From the NCBI RefSeq assembly GCF_900167185.1, contig NZ_FUWM01000006.1:62001-126000 (forward strand): 64,000 nt of DNA, read 5' to 3'. A program made the position numbers and the translations under genes. The notes beneath the pieces were generated by a model. That model saw only the letters and a list, made by a program, of their open reading frames with translations, was not told where the DNA came from and did not search any database. Positions 36,912 to 45,826 of this stretch are shown here, piece after piece. How positions within the stretch are numbered: position 1 is the first letter of the stretch; each line of letters opens with the position of its first letter. The stretch comes from Selenihalanaerobacter shriftii (GTDB lineage Bacteria > Bacillota > Halanaerobiia > Halobacteroidales > Acetohalobiaceae).

Positions 36912-37622
36912 TTAAACCCCACCTTTTAGCATTGTCATGTCTGAAATTTCTATGGTCTTTTTATACTTAAATCCTTCACCAACTTGAGTATTAATTAAAT
37001 ACCCAAAATATCTAAATTTAGCATCTAATCTACCTATAAAATCTGAATCATTTAAAGCAGTCTTAAAATTATACTCCTTACTCTTTTTAACTTGTGATTC
37101 ATGAGCAAATAATGCATCCATCTTTCTTTCATATTCATTAGAAATATCGACTACAAAATCTGGTTCATCTACTCGAGCTAAAAAATAATAAACTACAGCT
37201 TCAGGACGATAAGGTTCTCCTTTAGCCTTAAACTTCTTTAATCCCGCTTTAAAACAAGACTCTGCAATTAAACGACTACTATTTTCATGATCTGGATGAC
37301 GGTCATGCCAGTAAGGTGCTAAAACTACCTTAGGCCTATGTTTTCTAATCTCCTCTACCACCAGTTTAATTGCCCTATCTTCTACCTTAATCTTACTATC
37401 AGGTAATTCTAAACATTTTCTAAACTCTACCCCTATAATCTCACCAGCTCTTATTGCTTCTTCAGCCCTAATCTCTGCTGTACCATTACTACCCATTTCT
37501 CCAGCAGTTAAGTCAATAATAGCTACTTTATGACCGGATTTTTGATGTTTTATTAAAGTTCCTCCAGCACCAATCTCTACATCATCTGGATGTGCTCCAA
37601 AAGCTAATAAATCAACTGTCAT
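36912..37622 (-). CDS. bshB1: Bacillithiol deacetylase BshB1 (PIG-L family)
   Basis: Zn-dependent deacetylase that converts GlcNAc-malate to GlcN-malate. About 236 residues from MTVDLLAFGAHPDD. PIG-L metal motifs are AHPDDVE near residue 9 and the later DRHPDHENSS; DLTAGEMGSNG and the C-terminal FKYKKTIEISD are BshB1-like. Several in-frame ATGs sit close together. I chose the one about 11 bases after GAGG; the true start may be 6 to 9 bases upstream. Upstream it lies 10 bases inside the bshC stop region, indicating coupling. Confidence 0.92.
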   Translation of the reverse strand: MTVDLLAFGAHPDDVEIGAGGTLIKHQKSGHKVAIIDLTAGEMGSNGTAEIRAEEAIRAGEIIGVEFRKCLELPDSKIKVEDRAIKLVVEEIRKHRPKVVLAPYWHDRHPDHENSSRLIAESCFKAGLKKFKAKGEPYRPEAVVYYFLARVDEPDFVVDISNEYERKMDALFAHESQVKKSKEYNFKTALNDSDFIGRLDAKFRYFGYLINTQVGEGFKYKKTIEISDMTMLKGGV

Positions 37623-39237
37623 CTTCATCATCACCTCTATAATAGAAGAATCGATGTTCAAAATCTAAATTAAAATAATCCACTAGATCATCTATTAAAT
37701 CATAATCATATTTAATCAGATAAGGAAAGATATTAAATACTCTTTCTTGTAAATTATTAAATGGTAATAAATTATTCTCCATTTTATTAAATTGTCTGAC
37801 TAAAGTTTGACTATTCCGTTTATGAAACTGTTCAGTCTTATCCTCTAAATACTCTACTTGTCCAATAATTCTTTCTAAATTATTTCTACCTAATTTATTT
37901 AAATTCTGATCTATTTTAGATATTTCATTTATCAAATTTTTATATTCTTCAGTAAAACTATCCTTAATATCACCAAAAGTTTCTGAAATATTTAATTCAT
38001 CTCTCTTAGCTAATTCCTTTTCTAATTTCTGGTCAAGATTCTGTTTTATGATATCCTCTCTTCTTATATCATATTTTTCCATATAATTGGCTAATCTAGA
38101 TTCAATAATGGTTATACTTTCTCGAGGATATAGAATAGGCATCTGTAAATCAAAAATAGAATATAACTCTTTTAGTTGGCTATGATAGCTAATCTCTCCT
38201 GGACCACCTACATAAGCTACAGTTGGTAATAAATAATTTTGGACTATTGGTCGCAAAACTACATTAGGACTAAAAGCAGTAGGTTCATCTTCAATCTTTT
38301 TTAATATTTCTGATTGATCTGCTACTAATTTTTGATTTCTAGTATAAAACTTTTGATCATTTATTAATAGCGAATTCCTTTCACCATTAAGGTAAACAAA
38401 TAGATGTGAGTTATCTTGATCTTTGTTGATTTGGAGTGAGTAGTCTAATTGTTGTAATTCTTGGTTGGTCTCTTGCAGTTTTTCAGTTAATGATTCTTGA
38501 TTTTTGATAATATCTTTATAGATTCCTACACTTAATTTTCTTATTTCCGGCCACATAGGGTCAAAAATAATCAAACCATATTCATTAAATAATTCTAAGA
38601 TAATTCTACTAAACCACTCTGCTAAATCATCTGCATCTTTAGCTAATTCATATAGTTCAGAAATTATCTTATCTTTAAAATCAGTATCATATGTTTGGGC
38701 TACCAATGAATCTATTAAATCAAATGCTTTATCATTTATATTAATATCTCCAATAGAAGTTCCTATATAATCTCCTTCTATCTTAATAGTGTCTAATTTA
38801 TTATCTGTATTAATCAAATTAATATGATTGATCTCTTCAAAATCATGATCTTCACTGGCTACCCAAAAAATTGGGACCACGTCTGTATTAGTAATTCTAC
38901 TAGCCTTTTTAGCTAATAAAATAGCCGTTATAGCTTTGTAAATAGTATAAAGAGGGCCAGTAAGAATACCAGCCTGTTGGCCAGTAACTACTGCTCCTGC
39001 GTCTCCTTTTTTCAATAGTTCTATATTCTCTAATGTCTTTTGATTACAATCTAATTCTTGATTATAATCTTTTAAAATTTTCGTTATATTATCTCTATTC
39101 TGTTGATAGTTATTCTGCAAATAAGAATTCCTATTAACAAATGATTCGTTCAGTCTAGGATCATAATTATAAAATTCTTCTACTTTCTCAAAATTAAATA
39201 AATAGTCTTCATATATTTGATTTAATCCGGCTGTCAT
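37612..39237 (-). CDS. bshC: Putative cysteine ligase BshC
   Basis: 541 residues, the expected length. BshC is required for adding cysteine to GlcN-malate in bacilli. Seen: the Rossmann-like AVVTGQQAGILTGPLYTIYK, FWVASEDHDFEEINHI, FDPMWPEIRKL, VLRPIVQNYLLPTVAYVGGPGE, and a coiled-coil segment (about 395-475) rich in Glu, Leu, Lys and Asn. The last bases overlap the bshB1 start. With bshA and bshB1 the pathway is complete in one operon. Confidence 0.92.
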   Translation of the reverse strand: MTAGLNQIYEDYLFNFEKVEEFYNYDPRLNESFVNRNSYLQNNYQQNRDNITKILKDYNQELDCNQKTLENIELLKKGDAGAVVTGQQAGILTGPLYTIYKAITAILLAKKASRITNTDVVPIFWVASEDHDFEEINHINLINTDNKLDTIKIEGDYIGTSIGDININDKAFDLIDSLVAQTYDTDFKDKIISELYELAKDADDLAEWFSRIILELFNEYGLIIFDPMWPEIRKLSVGIYKDIIKNQESLTEKLQETNQELQQLDYSLQINKDQDNSHLFVYLNGERNSLLINDQKFYTRNQKLVADQSEILKKIEDEPTAFSPNVVLRPIVQNYLLPTVAYVGGPGEISYHSQLKELYSIFDLQMPILYPRESITIIESRLANYMEKYDIRREDIIKQNLDQKLEKELAKRDELNISETFGDIKDSFTEEYKNLINEISKIDQNLNKLGRNNLERIIGQVEYLEDKTEQFHKRNSQTLVRQFNKMENNLLPFNNLQERVFNIFPYLIKYDYDLIDDLVDYFNLDFEHRFFYYRGDDEDDS

Positions 39238-39273
39238 TATATCACACTCCTAAAACTACTCCATACTTAATCT

Positions 39274-40308
39274 TTATGATTTATACTTTGCCTCGATTCT
39301 TTTAAATTCAGTTTTAAATTCATTAATTAAAGTTTCTTTTTTTTCCTCACTAATAAATGCAGCTTTAACACCATTTAATATTACTTCTTCAATATCTGAC
39401 AACTCAAAATCTAAAGAATTATATAAGGCTATATACTCTTCACTCAAAGTCAAATTAGAAACAGTTCGATTATCAGTATTAACTGTAACCAAAATTCCTA
39501 ATTCATAATAATCTTTTATTGGATGTTCTTCAAGGTTAGGAATAACATTAGTATGCAGATTACTTGTTGGACAAACCTCTAGGGAAATCTGCTGTTCCTG
39601 TACAATTTCTACAGTTTCCTGGTCTTCATTAATACGTACCCCATGTCCAATTCGTTCTGCACTTAAATAATCAATAGCCTTTCTAACACTGTCTGCTCCT
39701 GCTGCTTCTCCTGCATGTACAGTCCGATGTAATCCAGCTCCTTTAGCCAATTGAAAAGCCTGTTCATGTTCTTCCGGCGGAAAATTAGCCTCATCGCCAG
39801 CTAAATCAATACCAACTACCCCTGCATCTAAATAATTAATTGCTAATTCCGTCACTTCTACACTCTTACTAGGGTCTTGATGACGCATACAACACAGAAT
39901 TAAATTAACCTCTAAATCATAATCATCTTCTGCTCTTTGTAAACCGGTCAATACAGCTTCCACTACTTCTTCCTTGCTTAAACTTTCAGTTAATAAGAGT
40001 GGAGCAAACCTTACTTCTAAATATTTAATATTCTCTTGAGCAGCATCTTCTACTAACTCATAAGCTATTCTAATTAAAGCTTCTTTAGATTGCATTATCT
40101 TTAAAGCAAACTCAAATTTCTTTAAGTACTCAGCTAAACTATCACAATCATCACTGACTTGTAAATAATCTTCCAATTCTTCTTTATTAACAGTTGGTAA
40201 TTCAATCCCAAATTCTTGAGCTATCTCTATCGCAGTTTCAACTCTTAGAGAACCATCTAGATGTAGATGTAACTCTACCTTTGGCAACTCTCTAATTAAA
40301 TCTTCCAT
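39274..40308 (-). CDS. add: Adenosine deaminase
   Basis: Zn-dependent deamination of adenosine to inosine. 344 residues. Ligands and catalytic residues follow the family: LPKVELHLHLDGSLR (HxH), HAGEAAGADSV (His and Glu), RIGHGVRI, EVCPTSNLHT and VNTDNRTVSNLTL (Asp-Asn rather than the usual Asp-Asp; many bacterial members have DDP at this point). It lies 26 bases after the HAD phosphatase gene and 36 bases before bshC. The call as an adenosine or adenine-type deaminase of this subfamily is firm; the substrate within it less so. Confidence 0.9.
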   Translation of the reverse strand: MEDLIRELPKVELHLHLDGSLRVETAIEIAQEFGIELPTVNKEELEDYLQVSDDCDSLAEYLKKFEFALKIMQSKEALIRIAYELVEDAAQENIKYLEVRFAPLLLTESLSKEEVVEAVLTGLQRAEDDYDLEVNLILCCMRHQDPSKSVEVTELAINYLDAGVVGIDLAGDEANFPPEEHEQAFQLAKGAGLHRTVHAGEAAGADSVRKAIDYLSAERIGHGVRINEDQETVEIVQEQQISLEVCPTSNLHTNVIPNLEEHPIKDYYELGILVTVNTDNRTVSNLTLSEEYIALYNSLDFELSDIEEVILNGVKAAFISEEKKETLINEFKTEFKRIEAKYKS

Positions 40309-40334
40309 TCTTAACCTCCTTATGAACCTTCCTA

Positions 40335-41135
40335 CTACAATATAAACTTCTTAATTACTTCCGCTACTCCAAATTCCTCGTTAGATTTTGTTATATAATC
40401 AGCCTTTTCTTTCAACTCCACAGAAGCATTAGCCACGGCAACACCTAACCCTGCATATTCTACCATTTCTAAATCATTTAAACTATCACCAATGGCTATT
40501 ACTTCATCTTGCTTCACTCCTAAATCCATTGCTAAATCAGATAAAGCTGTTCCTTTAGAAATCTCTTTATTCATAATTTCTACAAATCTCGGTTTAGATT
40601 TAGTAATATTCAGTAAATCTCTAAATCGACTACCTAATTTTAATAAAATTTCATCAGTTTTTGCCGCATTTTCACTAATAATTAATAATTTAGTTGGTGG
40701 CTTTGTTAAAAATTCAACAGGATCTTCATTAATTAGAACAGGTTTTATCCCAGAAATTCTTTCATATATGTCGGCTTCATCTCCCAAATTATTTACGTAC
40801 AATATATCATCTAAGTAAATATTCAAATGCCAATCTTCTTCTGTAGCTAAAGCAACAATCTCCTTTGCTAAATCTATAGGTACCGGTCGATGGTACTTTA
40901 CATCACTAGAAACCGCCTCTTTTATTAAAGCGCCATTATAAGTGATAATTGGAATATCTAAACCCAAATCTTTAACATATGGTAAGGTTGAGGAATACAT
41001 TCTACCAGTAGCTACTGTCACTACTATACCTTTATCGACTGCTTCTTGTATAACTTTTTTTACTTTTAAAGGTAAAATTAATTCATCTGATAATAAAGTA
41101 TCATCCATATCAATTGCTACTAATTTATACTTCAT
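40335..41135 (-). CDS. Cof-type HAD-superfamily phosphatase
   Basis: 266 residues. HAD motif I is AIDMDDTLLSD, motif II VTVATGR (Thr), motif III Lys in ISKGTALSDL, and motif IV GDSLNDLEMVEYAG. The cap of type C2B lies between motifs II and III. Members dephosphorylate sugar phosphates or flavin mononucleotide; the substrate cannot be told. It heads the run to add and the bsh genes. Confidence 0.9.
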   Translation of the reverse strand: MKYKLVAIDMDDTLLSDELILPLKVKKVIQEAVDKGIVVTVATGRMYSSTLPYVKDLGLDIPIITYNGALIKEAVSSDVKYHRPVPIDLAKEIVALATEEDWHLNIYLDDILYVNNLGDEADIYERISGIKPVLINEDPVEFLTKPPTKLLIISENAAKTDEILLKLGSRFRDLLNITKSKPRFVEIMNKEISKGTALSDLAMDLGVKQDEVIAIGDSLNDLEMVEYAGLGVAVANASVELKEKADYITKSNEEFGVAEVIKKFIL

Positions 41136-41238
41136 TTATAGACCTCCATCTATATAAAGACTCCTTTAATCTTATTTCTATAAGCAGTAACTAATTCCTT
41201 GTTTATTAAAAGACTAGTTTTAATTATCTAAGTTATAT

Positions 41239-41282
41239 AGTTTTAGGCTACTCTCTAAATATTTAGAGAGTAGCCTAAAACT
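41239..41282 (-). terminator. Terminator of the copper operon
   Basis: A 44-base perfect palindrome centred on ctctctaaatatttagagag, with T-rich ends on both strands. It lies 12 bases beyond the copZ stop. On the plus strand nothing is transcribed towards it. Confidence 0.85.
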
Positions 41283-41293
41283 AATAATCTATT

Positions 41294-41503
41294 TTATTCT
41301 ACTTCATAAGGTCCAGCCTCTGTGATTGCTGACTTTAAATCAGCAAGATTTACTTTGGCATCATCATACTTAATAGTTACTGAATCGCTATCTAAATCTA
41401 CTTCTGCTAACTGAACACCATCTAAAACCTTTAAAGCCTCTTCTACAGCATTCTTACAATGACCACAAGACATACCTTGAACAGCAATATTTACTTCATC
41501 CAT
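41294..41503 (-). CDS. copZ: Copper chaperone CopZ (HMA domain)
   Basis: About 69 residues: one heavy-metal-associated domain with GMSCGHCKNAVEEAL (CxxC Cu(I) site) and the usual beta-alpha-beta pattern. It carries Cu(I) to CopA. The ATG of MDEVNIAV lies 14 bases after GGAGG, a long spacing. A GTG at 41518 abuts the ribosome-binding site, so the start is uncertain by five codons. Last gene of copA-csoR-rseC-copZ. Confidence 0.9.
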   Translation of the reverse strand: MDEVNIAVQGMSCGHCKNAVEEALKVLDGVQLAEVDLDSDSVTIKYDDAKVNLADLKSAITEAGPYEVE

Positions 41504-41529
41504 TTTTATATTTGTCACCTCCTTATGAA

Positions 41530-42000
41530 CTAATGGTGATTATGGCCTCCACCACAATCTAGGTCACATTCTACATTATTAAAGGTATTTCTAACTACTC
41601 TTTTAATTACTGGTTGATATTTACCTTCTTCACTACCTTTTTCTCCATATTTCTTAGTTATTAGAAAAGAACTTAATAGAGAAATAATTCCTACAAATGC
41701 CCCTACTAAATCTGCATCTCCAAATCCCAAGTTATTACCAGCCCACTTACCAATAAAGTAACCTATAAAAAGATTTATTAACGGTAAAAAATATACTAGA
41801 AATGCTGCACCTAATATATTCTTATTCTTCATCTCAATTATTACCATCTGTCCTGGCTTAGCTCCAATAGAGTTTTGAGCCTCAACTTCTAAATCTTCAG
41901 CATCATCACATTTACCACATTTATCACAGCTCCCTTGTCGTCTAATGGCAACTGTTGCTAATCCATCATGAACCTCTAATACCTCTGCATTCTCACGCAA
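41530..42000 (-). CDS. RseC/MucC-family membrane protein with Cys/His tail
   Basis: 156 residues. The N-terminal Cys-rich segment (RRQGSCDKCGKCDDAEDL) and the following KPGQMVIIEMKNKN match the RseC/MucC (SoxR-reducing system) family, related to RnfH/RsxC-associated electron transfer. Two transmembrane helices follow (about 66-88 and 97-115). The C-terminus ends CDLDCGGGHNHH, a possible metal-binding tail not typical of the family. TTG start eight bases after AAAGGAG. It lies between csoR and copZ, so a redox or metal role in copper handling is likely. Confidence 0.82.
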   Translation of the reverse strand: MRENAEVLEVHDGLATVAIRRQGSCDKCGKCDDAEDLEVEAQNSIGAKPGQMVIIEMKNKNILGAAFLVYFLPLINLFIGYFIGKWAGNNLGFGDADLVGAFVGIISLLSSFLITKKYGEKGSEEGKYQPVIKRVVRNTFNNVECDLDCGGGHNHH

Positions 42001-42031
42001 TAGGATTACTCCTTTCTCTACTTAAAAGTCT

Positions 42032-42307
42032 CTATTTAGTAAACTTAAAGATAACATCCATTAACTCATCAATGATTTCATCATTTTCTTCATCTTCAGC
42101 TACCGCTTGCATAACACAACCATGGGTATGATCCTCTAATATAGACATTCCAACCTTCATTAAAGCCGCTTTAGCAGCCGCAACCTGAGTTAAAACATCT
42201 ACACAGTACTTCTCTTCATCAATCATTCGCTGAATACCCCGTACTTGACCCTCTATTCTTTTTAAGCGAGTGATTAAATCATCTTTTTGTTTATTATATG
42301 AACTCAC
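42032..42307 (-). CDS. csoR: Copper-sensing repressor CsoR
   Basis: 91 residues, all-helical DUF156 family. The Cu(I) ligands Cys35, His60 and Cys64 (KYCVDVLTQ, DHTHGCV) are in the same C-H-C positions as in studied CsoR proteins, unlike nickel or sulfide sensors of the family. LIKRLKRIEGQVRGI-like sequence (TRLKRIEGQVRGIQRM) begins the DNA-binding helix. GTG start. A palindromic CsoR box lies in the copA promoter (44886-44902). Confidence 0.93.
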   Translation of the reverse strand: MSSYNKQKDDLITRLKRIEGQVRGIQRMIDEEKYCVDVLTQVAAAKAALMKVGMSILEDHTHGCVMQAVAEDEENDEIIDELMDVIFKFTK

Positions 42308-42424
42308 TTCTCCCCCTCCTTTTTAAACACATTTCTATATATATTTCTATATCTTAATTCTATATCGATATTAATCTTCCTCTATTTAAGTTAATTGCTT
42401 TTTCTTAATTTTAAATTCTATAAT

Positions 42425-44833
42425 TTAGGATGTTCGAGGATTATACCTTTTAAGCAGTAAAGAGTTAGAAACTACTGAAATTGAACTAAAAGCCATCGCA
42501 CCTGCTGCCATAGCAGGAACTAGAAAACCAAAAGCTGCTATAGGAATTCCTACTATATTATAGAAGAATGCCCAAAATAGATTCTGTTTAATCTTCTTCA
42601 TGGTTTTCTTGCTTAACCTAATCCCAGTAGCTACACTTATTAGATCTCCACGCATTAAAGTAATATCTGCTGCTTCAATTGCCACATCTGTTCCAGTACC
42701 AATAGCTAAACCGATATCAGCTGTTGCTAAGGCTGGGGCATCATTAATTCCATCTCCAACCATTGCTACTACTTTATCGCCCTCTTTTAACTTCTTAATT
42801 TGATCAGCTTTATCTTCTGGTAAAACTTCAGCTACAACTCGTTCAATTCCTACTTCTTTAGCAATCGCCTTAGCAGTCCGCTCATTATCTCCAGTTAACA
42901 TTACAGTTTCAATGCCCATCTCTTGTAATTCTTCAATCGCTTGAGCAGAAGTCTCTTTTACAGTATCTGCAACAGCAATTACACCTACTAATTCTTTATC
43001 AATAGCTATTAGCATTGCTGTCTTACCTTCAGTTTCTAGCTTATGACTCGCTTCTTTTAAAGAAGAGATATCAATATTATTATCATTCATTAATTTTTGA
43101 TTTCCAAATAATATTTCTTCTCCGTTATGCTCAGCTCTAACTCCATGGCCTGGAATTGCTTCAAAAGCATCTGGATCTTCAGGCTTAATCTCTAATTCTT
43201 TAACATATTCCATAATAGCTAAAGCCAATGGATGTTCTGAACCTTTTTCTACTATTGCAGCATACTTTAATAATTCTTCATCTGAAAAGTCTGCTATATT
43301 GATAATATCTGTTACTTCTGGTTCTCCTTTGGTAATCGTACCTGTCTTATCAAAAACAATGGTTTCTATCTTATGTGCTTTTTCTAAATGTTGTCCTCCT
43401 TTAAATAGAATTCCATTTTCAGCACCTTTACCTGTACCAACCATAATTGCAGTTGGTGTGGCTAGACCTAAAGAACATGGGCAAGCAATAACTAAGACTG
43501 CTGTCATATTAAGAATAGACAACGTTAGATCTCCAGTGGTAGTATACCAACCAATGAAGGTGATAATAGCTATTCCAACTACTATTGGAACAAAGATCCC
43601 CGATACCTTATCAGCAACCCGTTGAATTGGAGCTTTAGAACCTTGAGCCTCTTCTACCATTTGAATAATTTGAGATAAAGCAGTGTCCGCACCAACTTTA
43701 GTAGCCTCAAACTTTAATGCACCATTCTTATTTAAAGTTGCTCCAATCACTTCATCTCCAGCTTCTTTCTCGACTGGAATACTCTCACCAGTCAACATCG
43801 ACTCATCAACTGCCGAATGTCCTTCTTTAACAACTCCATCGACTGGTATCTTTTCTCCTGGTTTTACCATTATTATATCGCCAGCCTGCACATCTTCTAT
43901 TGGAATCTCCTTTTCTTCTCCATCTTCAATAATTCTAGCTGTATTAGCCTGTAAATCAAACAATTTTCTAATAGCTTCTGATGTTCTACCTTTAGCTCTG
44001 GCTTCTAATAACTTCCCTAAGCCGATTAAAGCAAAGATCATTACTGCCGTGTCATAAAAGACATGCCCTTCTAAGATAAACGTATTAGCTACACTGTATA
44101 AATAAGCAGCAGTAGTTCCCGTTGCAATTAATACCGACATATTAGCACTCTTATTCTTTAAAGCATAATAAGAATCTTTATAATACTGCCACCCTACAAC
44201 TGTCTGAATTATTGTAGAGATTACAAATTGAAGAAATATATTTTCTAAAATATCTGGAATATTCTGTCCAGTGAATTTTAAGAACATCATTGTAAAAAAA
44301 GGTAAAGAACCTATTGCAGCGATGATAAATAAATTCAACTGCCTTCTCTCTTCTTTACTCCTTCTTTTCTGTTCCCTATCTTCATTAGAATCATCTCCAA
44401 GTTTATCAACCTCGTATCCTAAATCTTCAATCTTTGCACTTAAACCTGACTTAGAGATTTCTCCTGGAAGGTATTCGATAGTCGCTTTTTCTACAGCAAA
44501 ATTCACTGTAGCATGTAGTACACCTGCTAATTCATTTAATCCCTTTTCTACTCGAGTTACACACGCAGAACAAGTCATCCCATTAACTTTAAAATCAACT
44601 CTCTCTACAGGGACATCATACCCCAAATCCTCTATCTTATCTATGAAATCTTTCATCCCTACTTCTTCTGAATTATAATTAACTGTTGCCTTTTCTACTG
44701 CAAAATTAACAGTAGCTTCACTTACTCCTTCTAATTTGTTTAAACCCTGTTCTACTCTATTAGCACAAGCTGAACAAGTCATCCCTTCTATCTCTATATC
44801 TGTTCTAGTTTCTTTCTGTACTTCTTCTGTCAT
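42425..44833 (-). CDS. copA: Cu+-exporting P1B-type ATPase CopA
   Basis: 802 residues. Two N-terminal HMA domains with [14 protein letters not shown] (about 17) and [14 protein letters not shown] (about 88). Transmembrane helices follow, with the Cu-transporting CPC in [13 protein letters not shown]. The phosphorylation motif is [11 protein letters not shown], the actuator motif [10 protein letters not shown], the nucleotide-binding [10 protein letters not shown] and the hinge [18 protein letters not shown]. It exports Cu(I) from the cytoplasm. First gene of the copper operon, with its own CsoR-controlled promoter. Confidence 0.96.
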   Translation of the reverse strand: MTEEVQKETRTDIEIEGMTCSACANRVEQGLNKLEGVSEATVNFAVEKATVNYNSEEVGMKDFIDKIEDLGYDVPVERVDFKVNGMTCSACVTRVEKGLNELAGVLHATVNFAVEKATIEYLPGEISKSGLSAKIEDLGYEVDKLGDDSNEDREQKRRSKEERRQLNLFIIAAIGSLPFFTMMFLKFTGQNIPDILENIFLQFVISTIIQTVVGWQYYKDSYYALKNKSANMSVLIATGTTAAYLYSVANTFILEGHVFYDTAVMIFALIGLGKLLEARAKGRTSEAIRKLFDLQANTARIIEDGEEKEIPIEDVQAGDIIMVKPGEKIPVDGVVKEGHSAVDESMLTGESIPVEKEAGDEVIGATLNKNGALKFEATKVGADTALSQIIQMVEEAQGSKAPIQRVADKVSGIFVPIVVGIAIITFIGWYTTTGDLTLSILNMTAVLVIACPCSLGLATPTAIMVGTGKGAENGILFKGGQHLEKAHKIETIVFDKTGTITKGEPEVTDIINIADFSDEELLKYAAIVEKGSEHPLALAIMEYVKELEIKPEDPDAFEAIPGHGVRAEHNGEEILFGNQKLMNDNNIDISSLKEASHKLETEGKTAMLIAIDKELVGVIAVADTVKETSAQAIEELQEMGIETVMLTGDNERTAKAIAKEVGIERVVAEVLPEDKADQIKKLKEGDKVVAMVGDGINDAPALATADIGLAIGTGTDVAIEAADITLMRGDLISVATGIRLSKKTMKKIKQNLFWAFFYNIVGIPIAAFGFLVPAMAAGAMAFSSISVVSNSLLLKRYNPRTS

Positions 44834-44885
44834 ATTACTCCCTCCTTCGCATTTATATTAAATATAAATAATAATCACTCTTTAT

Positions 44886-44902
44886 ATACCCTTAAGGGGT
44901 AT
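44886..44902. promoter_or_regulatory. CsoR operator
   Basis: Near-perfect palindrome atacccttaaggggtat, matching the known CsoR box (TACCCC-like arms around a short centre). It overlaps the predicted copA transcription start. Confidence 0.8.
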
Positions 44903-44912
44903 GTCTATAGAA

Positions 44913-44941
44913 AGAGTAACATATCTTATCTAACTTGTCAA
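44913..44941 (-). promoter_or_regulatory. copA promoter
   Basis: Minus strand -35 TTGACA (44936-44941), 17 bases, -10 TACTCT (44913-44918) preceded by TGT. The CsoR box begins about 10 bases downstream of the -10. Confidence 0.75.
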
Positions 44942-45104
44942 CCATTAAATATTTAATTAACATATTAATAATTGCTGATTCTCCATTAAATTAATTTCTC
45001 TAATTAACTACAAATTTTATTATTATCTTTGTCACTTTTCAAAAAAAGTATTCAATAATAAAAATATTGATAAATTTCCCGGGAAAACTTAATTCTTCGG
45101 CAAT

Positions 45105-45135
45105 AAAAAAAGAGAGACCAAAAAACATTGATCTC
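45105..45135 (-). terminator. Orphan rho-independent terminator
   Basis: On the minus strand GAGATCAA, loop TGTTTT, TTGGTCTC, then TCTTTTTTT. No minus-strand gene lies upstream of it within reach, only the start of a plus-strand gene. Confidence 0.5.
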
Positions 45136-45238
45136 ATAAAATGAATAATTTTACTAGTTATTAAAATCAATCTAAATTCAAATACTAAAACCAAATTATC
45201 AATATTAACTATATAATTTATAATAGGAGGAATAATTT

Positions 45239-45475
45239 ATGTTTAAACAGATAGAACAGCACATGAAATTTGGAGGTATGAAAGTTAAAAATAATGTCCC
45301 AATCGAAGAAATTAATAATTTCATTTTAGAATTACCTGAAGAAAAACGAAGTAGTTGGGCAGAAGTAACTCAAATTTTAGAAAATAAGGGGATGATTACT
45401 ATGGATGGCGATGATTATAGTACCATTGATGACGAATTATTAGATGCTCAAGTAGAAGAAAATAGACGAATATAA
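45239..45475 (+). CDS. Small hypothetical protein, 78 residues
   Basis: Plus-strand gene with an excellent ribosome-binding site (ataggaggaataattt before ATG). Not recognised. It has no signal or transmembrane helix. The middle is amphipathic with IEEINNFILELPEEKRSSW, and the C-terminus is acidic. Codon use looks like that of the neighbours, so I consider it real. It is followed by a dispersed-repeat copy and then a convergent PspC gene. Confidence 0.75.
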   Translation: MFKQIEQHMKFGGMKVKNNVPIEEINNFILELPEEKRSSWAEVTQILENKGMITMDGDDYSTIDDELLDAQVEENRRI

Positions 45476-45491
45476 ATTCTTTAACATTTAC

Positions 45492-45551
45492 TATCAGTGC
45501 CAGTTGTCTGTGCTAGTTAATTTAACTGCCACCGACCGCTGACACTGATCT
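45492..45551. repeat. Dispersed intergenic repeat, copy B
   Basis: Contains atcagtgccagttgtctgtg near its left end and ccgctgacactgatc at its right end, inverted relative to each other. It lies between two convergent genes. Confidence 0.5.
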
Positions 45552-45553
45552 CT

Positions 45554-45745
45554 TCAATTCTTTTTTGGTATGATTATCCAACATAAGATATAAGCAATAA
45601 AACCTGCTCCTGCTCCAATGAATAATAAAACCCATATTAATCTCACAATTGTAGAGTCAACACCAAAATATTCACTAATCCCACCACAAATACCAGCAAC
45701 CATTTTATCTGTACTTGAACGATAAAGTTTATCATTTAAATTCAA
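45554..45745 (-). CDS. PspC-domain membrane protein
   Basis: About 63 residues: N-terminal KLYRSSTDKMVAGICGGISEYF (PspC signature), DSTIVRLIWVLLF and a transmembrane helix with GAGAGFIAYILCWIIIP. PspC proteins relate to phage-shock or membrane-stress responses. I start at a TTG nine bases after AAGGAG; a GTG at 45775 lies upstream of that site and is unlikely. Confidence 0.88.
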   Translation of the reverse strand: MNLNDKLYRSSTDKMVAGICGGISEYFGVDSTIVRLIWVLLFIGAGAGFIAYILCWIIIPKKN

Positions 45746-45826
45746 AGCTATCCTCTCCTTGTTTAAGTTACTCACTAATGATTATATTCAACAAAGAAAG
45801 AGTAGTTCCTTTTAAAGACATATATT

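Larger units (their letters stand above)
44834..45238. other. 405-base region: copA promoter, orphan minus-strand terminator, leader of the 78-residue gene
   Basis: From left to right: copA ribosome-binding site, CsoR box and promoter; about 130 bases of plain A/T sequence; a short tttcccgggaaa palindrome near 45076; a minus-strand terminator hairpin; and the upstream region of the plus-strand gene with TATAAT at 45212-45217. No further ORF seen. Confidence 0.55.

Noticed and set aside
45061-45238. Possible riboswitch or T-box upstream of the 78-residue gene
   Set aside because: No T-box AGGGTGG motif and no conserved riboswitch core; the only clear hairpin works on the other strand.
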